Shown here: positions 5,883-6,701 of the stretch, piece after piece
How positions within the stretch are numbered: the stretch's first letter is position 1
Layout: every line of letters begins with the position of its first letter
Assembly: GCA_945886995.1 (NCBI GenBank)
Contig: CAMCZJ010000166.1
Location: 1-6,701 of the forward strand
DNA from: Asaia bogorensis
GTDB lineage: Bacteria > Pseudomonadota > Alphaproteobacteria > Acetobacterales > Acetobacteraceae
Direction of reading: 5' to 3'
DNA length: 6,701 nucleotides
Made by a program: the position numbers and the translations under genes
The notes under the pieces: model-generated
The model's input: the letters and a program-made list of their open reading frames with translations, nothing else
What the model was told of the DNA's origin: nothing
Database searches by the model: none

Positions 5883-6701
5883 TCAGGCGGCTCCCTTGGA
5901 GAGCAGCTTGTCGAAATAGGCGATGGTATGCACCAGGCCTTGTTCCAGCGGGATGGTCGGTTCCCAGCCAAGCCTGCCGCGCGCCTTTGTGATATCTGGC
6001 TGTCGTTGGCGCGGGTCGTCAACCGGGGCAGGGCGGAAAACCATGCGGGAAGCGGATCCGGTCAGCCGGATCACGGCTTCGGCCAATTCGATCATGGTGA
6101 ACTCACCAGGATTGCCAAGGTTGATCGGCCCCGTTGTGTCTTCCGGTGAATCCATCAGGCGGCGCAAACCTTCGACCAGGTCTGATACAAAGCAAAAGGA
6201 CCGCGTCTGCTTGCCATCGCCATAGATGGTGATGGGATCACCGCGCAGCGCCTGGACGATGAAGTTGGAAACAACGCGCCCATCATTCGGGTGCATGCGC
6301 GGGCCATAGGTGTTGAAGATGCGCGCGACCTTGATTTGCAGGCGGAATTGGCGATGGTAATCGAAGAACAATGTCTCTGCGCAGCGCTTGCCTTCATCAT
6401 AACAGGAACGCGGCCCAATTGGGTTCACATTGCCCCAGTATTCCTCGGGCTGCGGATGCACATTCGGGTCGCCATAGACCTCACTGGTGGAGGCTTGCAG
6501 GATGCGCGCCTTCAAGCGCTTCGCCAGCCCCAGCATATTGATCGCGCCATGTACGCTGGTCTTCAGCGTCTGCACCGGGTCATGCTGGTAATGGATGGGT
6601 GATGCGGGGCAGGCGAGGTTGTAGATCTCATCTACTTCCACATAAAGCGGGAAGGTCACGTCATGGCGGATCAATTCGAAATAGGGGTGATCCAGAAGGT
6701 T
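5883..6701 (-). CDS. UDP-glucuronate decarboxylase (UDP-xylose synthase), partial at its N-terminus
   Basis: The reading frame is open to the right edge (first visible residues NLLDHPYFELIRHDV), so the gene starts outside the window. 272 codons are visible and roughly 40 are missing, including the GxxGxxG NAD-binding loop. It belongs to the extended short-chain dehydrogenase/epimerase family. The match to UDP-xylose synthases is clear by eye: EIYNLACPASP, STSEVYGDP (about 6465-6491), NPIGPRSCYDEGKR, RIFNTYGPRMHPNDGR, DLVEGL, INLGNPGEFT and DDPRQRQPDI. The catalytic Tyr and Lys are both present, with Tyr at 6399-6401 and Lys at 6387-6389. The enzyme oxidises UDP-glucuronate at C4 with bound NAD+, decarboxylates it and re-reduces the ketone to give UDP-xylose, a donor for surface polysaccharides. 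A TTG at 6672-6674 is internal, not the start. The next gene follows after two bases. Confidence 0.93.
   Translation of the reverse strand, partial: NLLDHPYFELIRHDVTFPLYVEVDEIYNLACPASPIHYQHDPVQTLKTSVHGAINMLGLAKRLKARILQASTSEVYGDPNVHPQPEEYWGNVNPIGPRSCYDEGKRCAETLFFDYHRQFRLQIKVARIFNTYGPRMHPNDGRVVSNFIVQALRGDPITIYGDGKQTRSFCFVSDLVEGLRRLMDSPEDTTGPINLGNPGEFTMIELAEAVIRLTGSASRMVFRPAPVDDPRQRQPDITKARGRLGWEPTIPLEQGLVHTIAYFDKLLSKGAA
5891..5897 (-). promoter_or_regulatory. Ribosome binding site of the glycosyltransferase-like gene
   Basis: Read on the - strand this is AAGGGAG, ten bases before the ATG at 5880 and inside the last codons of the UDP-xylose synthase gene. Its position supports the ATG at 5880 and translational coupling of the two genes. 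Confidence 0.5.

Noticed and set aside
5449..5919. A 156-aa open frame on the + strand across the two - strand genes
   Set aside because: It is antisense to the glycosyltransferase-like and UDP-xylose synthase genes, has no recognisable domain, and would conflict with the tight operon.
6672..6674. TTG as the start codon of the UDP-xylose synthase
   Set aside because: The frame continues upstream to the window edge with residues (HPYFEL) that match the family, so the codon is an internal leucine.
1..6701. Mobile elements, CRISPR array, tRNA or rRNA genes, long direct repeats
   Set aside because: I scanned for transposase-like proteins, regularly spaced repeats and tRNA-like arms and saw none; nearly all the sequence is accounted for by four typical genes.

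Overview
The window looks like ordinary chromosomal sequence from a GC-rich alphaproteobacterium. I favour a Rhodospirillales/Acetobacteraceae-like organism, but this is inference from codon use (strong G/C at third positions) and the general look of the proteins, not from a marker gene. There are no tRNA or rRNA genes, insertion sequences, CRISPR arrays, phage genes or long repeats. It is densely coding: four large genes and the last few codons of a fifth fill all but about 90 bases.

Left half, + strand: the last codons of an upstream gene (probably the periplasmic adaptor of an efflux pump), a complete RND-superfamily drug/proton antiporter (HAE1 class, 1041 aa), an 86-base spacer with several inverted repeats, and a complete thiamine-diphosphate enzyme resembling the acetolactate synthase large subunit (585 aa), with no regulatory small subunit in view. 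The pump and adaptor form an obvious operon. The ThDP enzyme may be read through from it or have its own promoter; the sequence does not decide this.

Right half, - strand: a UDP-glucuronate decarboxylase (UDP-xylose synthase), whose N-terminus lies beyond the right edge, is followed two bases later by a 292-aa protein of a family I do not recognise by name, with an acidic SEDD motif suggestive of a GT-A glycosyltransferase. These two look like the end of a surface-polysaccharide or glycan operon that enters from the right. UDP-xylose made by the first could feed a transferase such as the second.

The two halves converge tail to tail with no spacer: the stop codons of the ThDP enzyme and the glycosyltransferase-like gene are adjacent, forming TGATCA, and sit in the loop of an imperfect GC-rich inverted repeat. 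I found no clear new biological system. The best leads are the unassigned glycosyltransferase-like protein, the orphan ThDP enzyme with its basic Ala/Pro/Arg tail, and the hairpins at the gene junctions.
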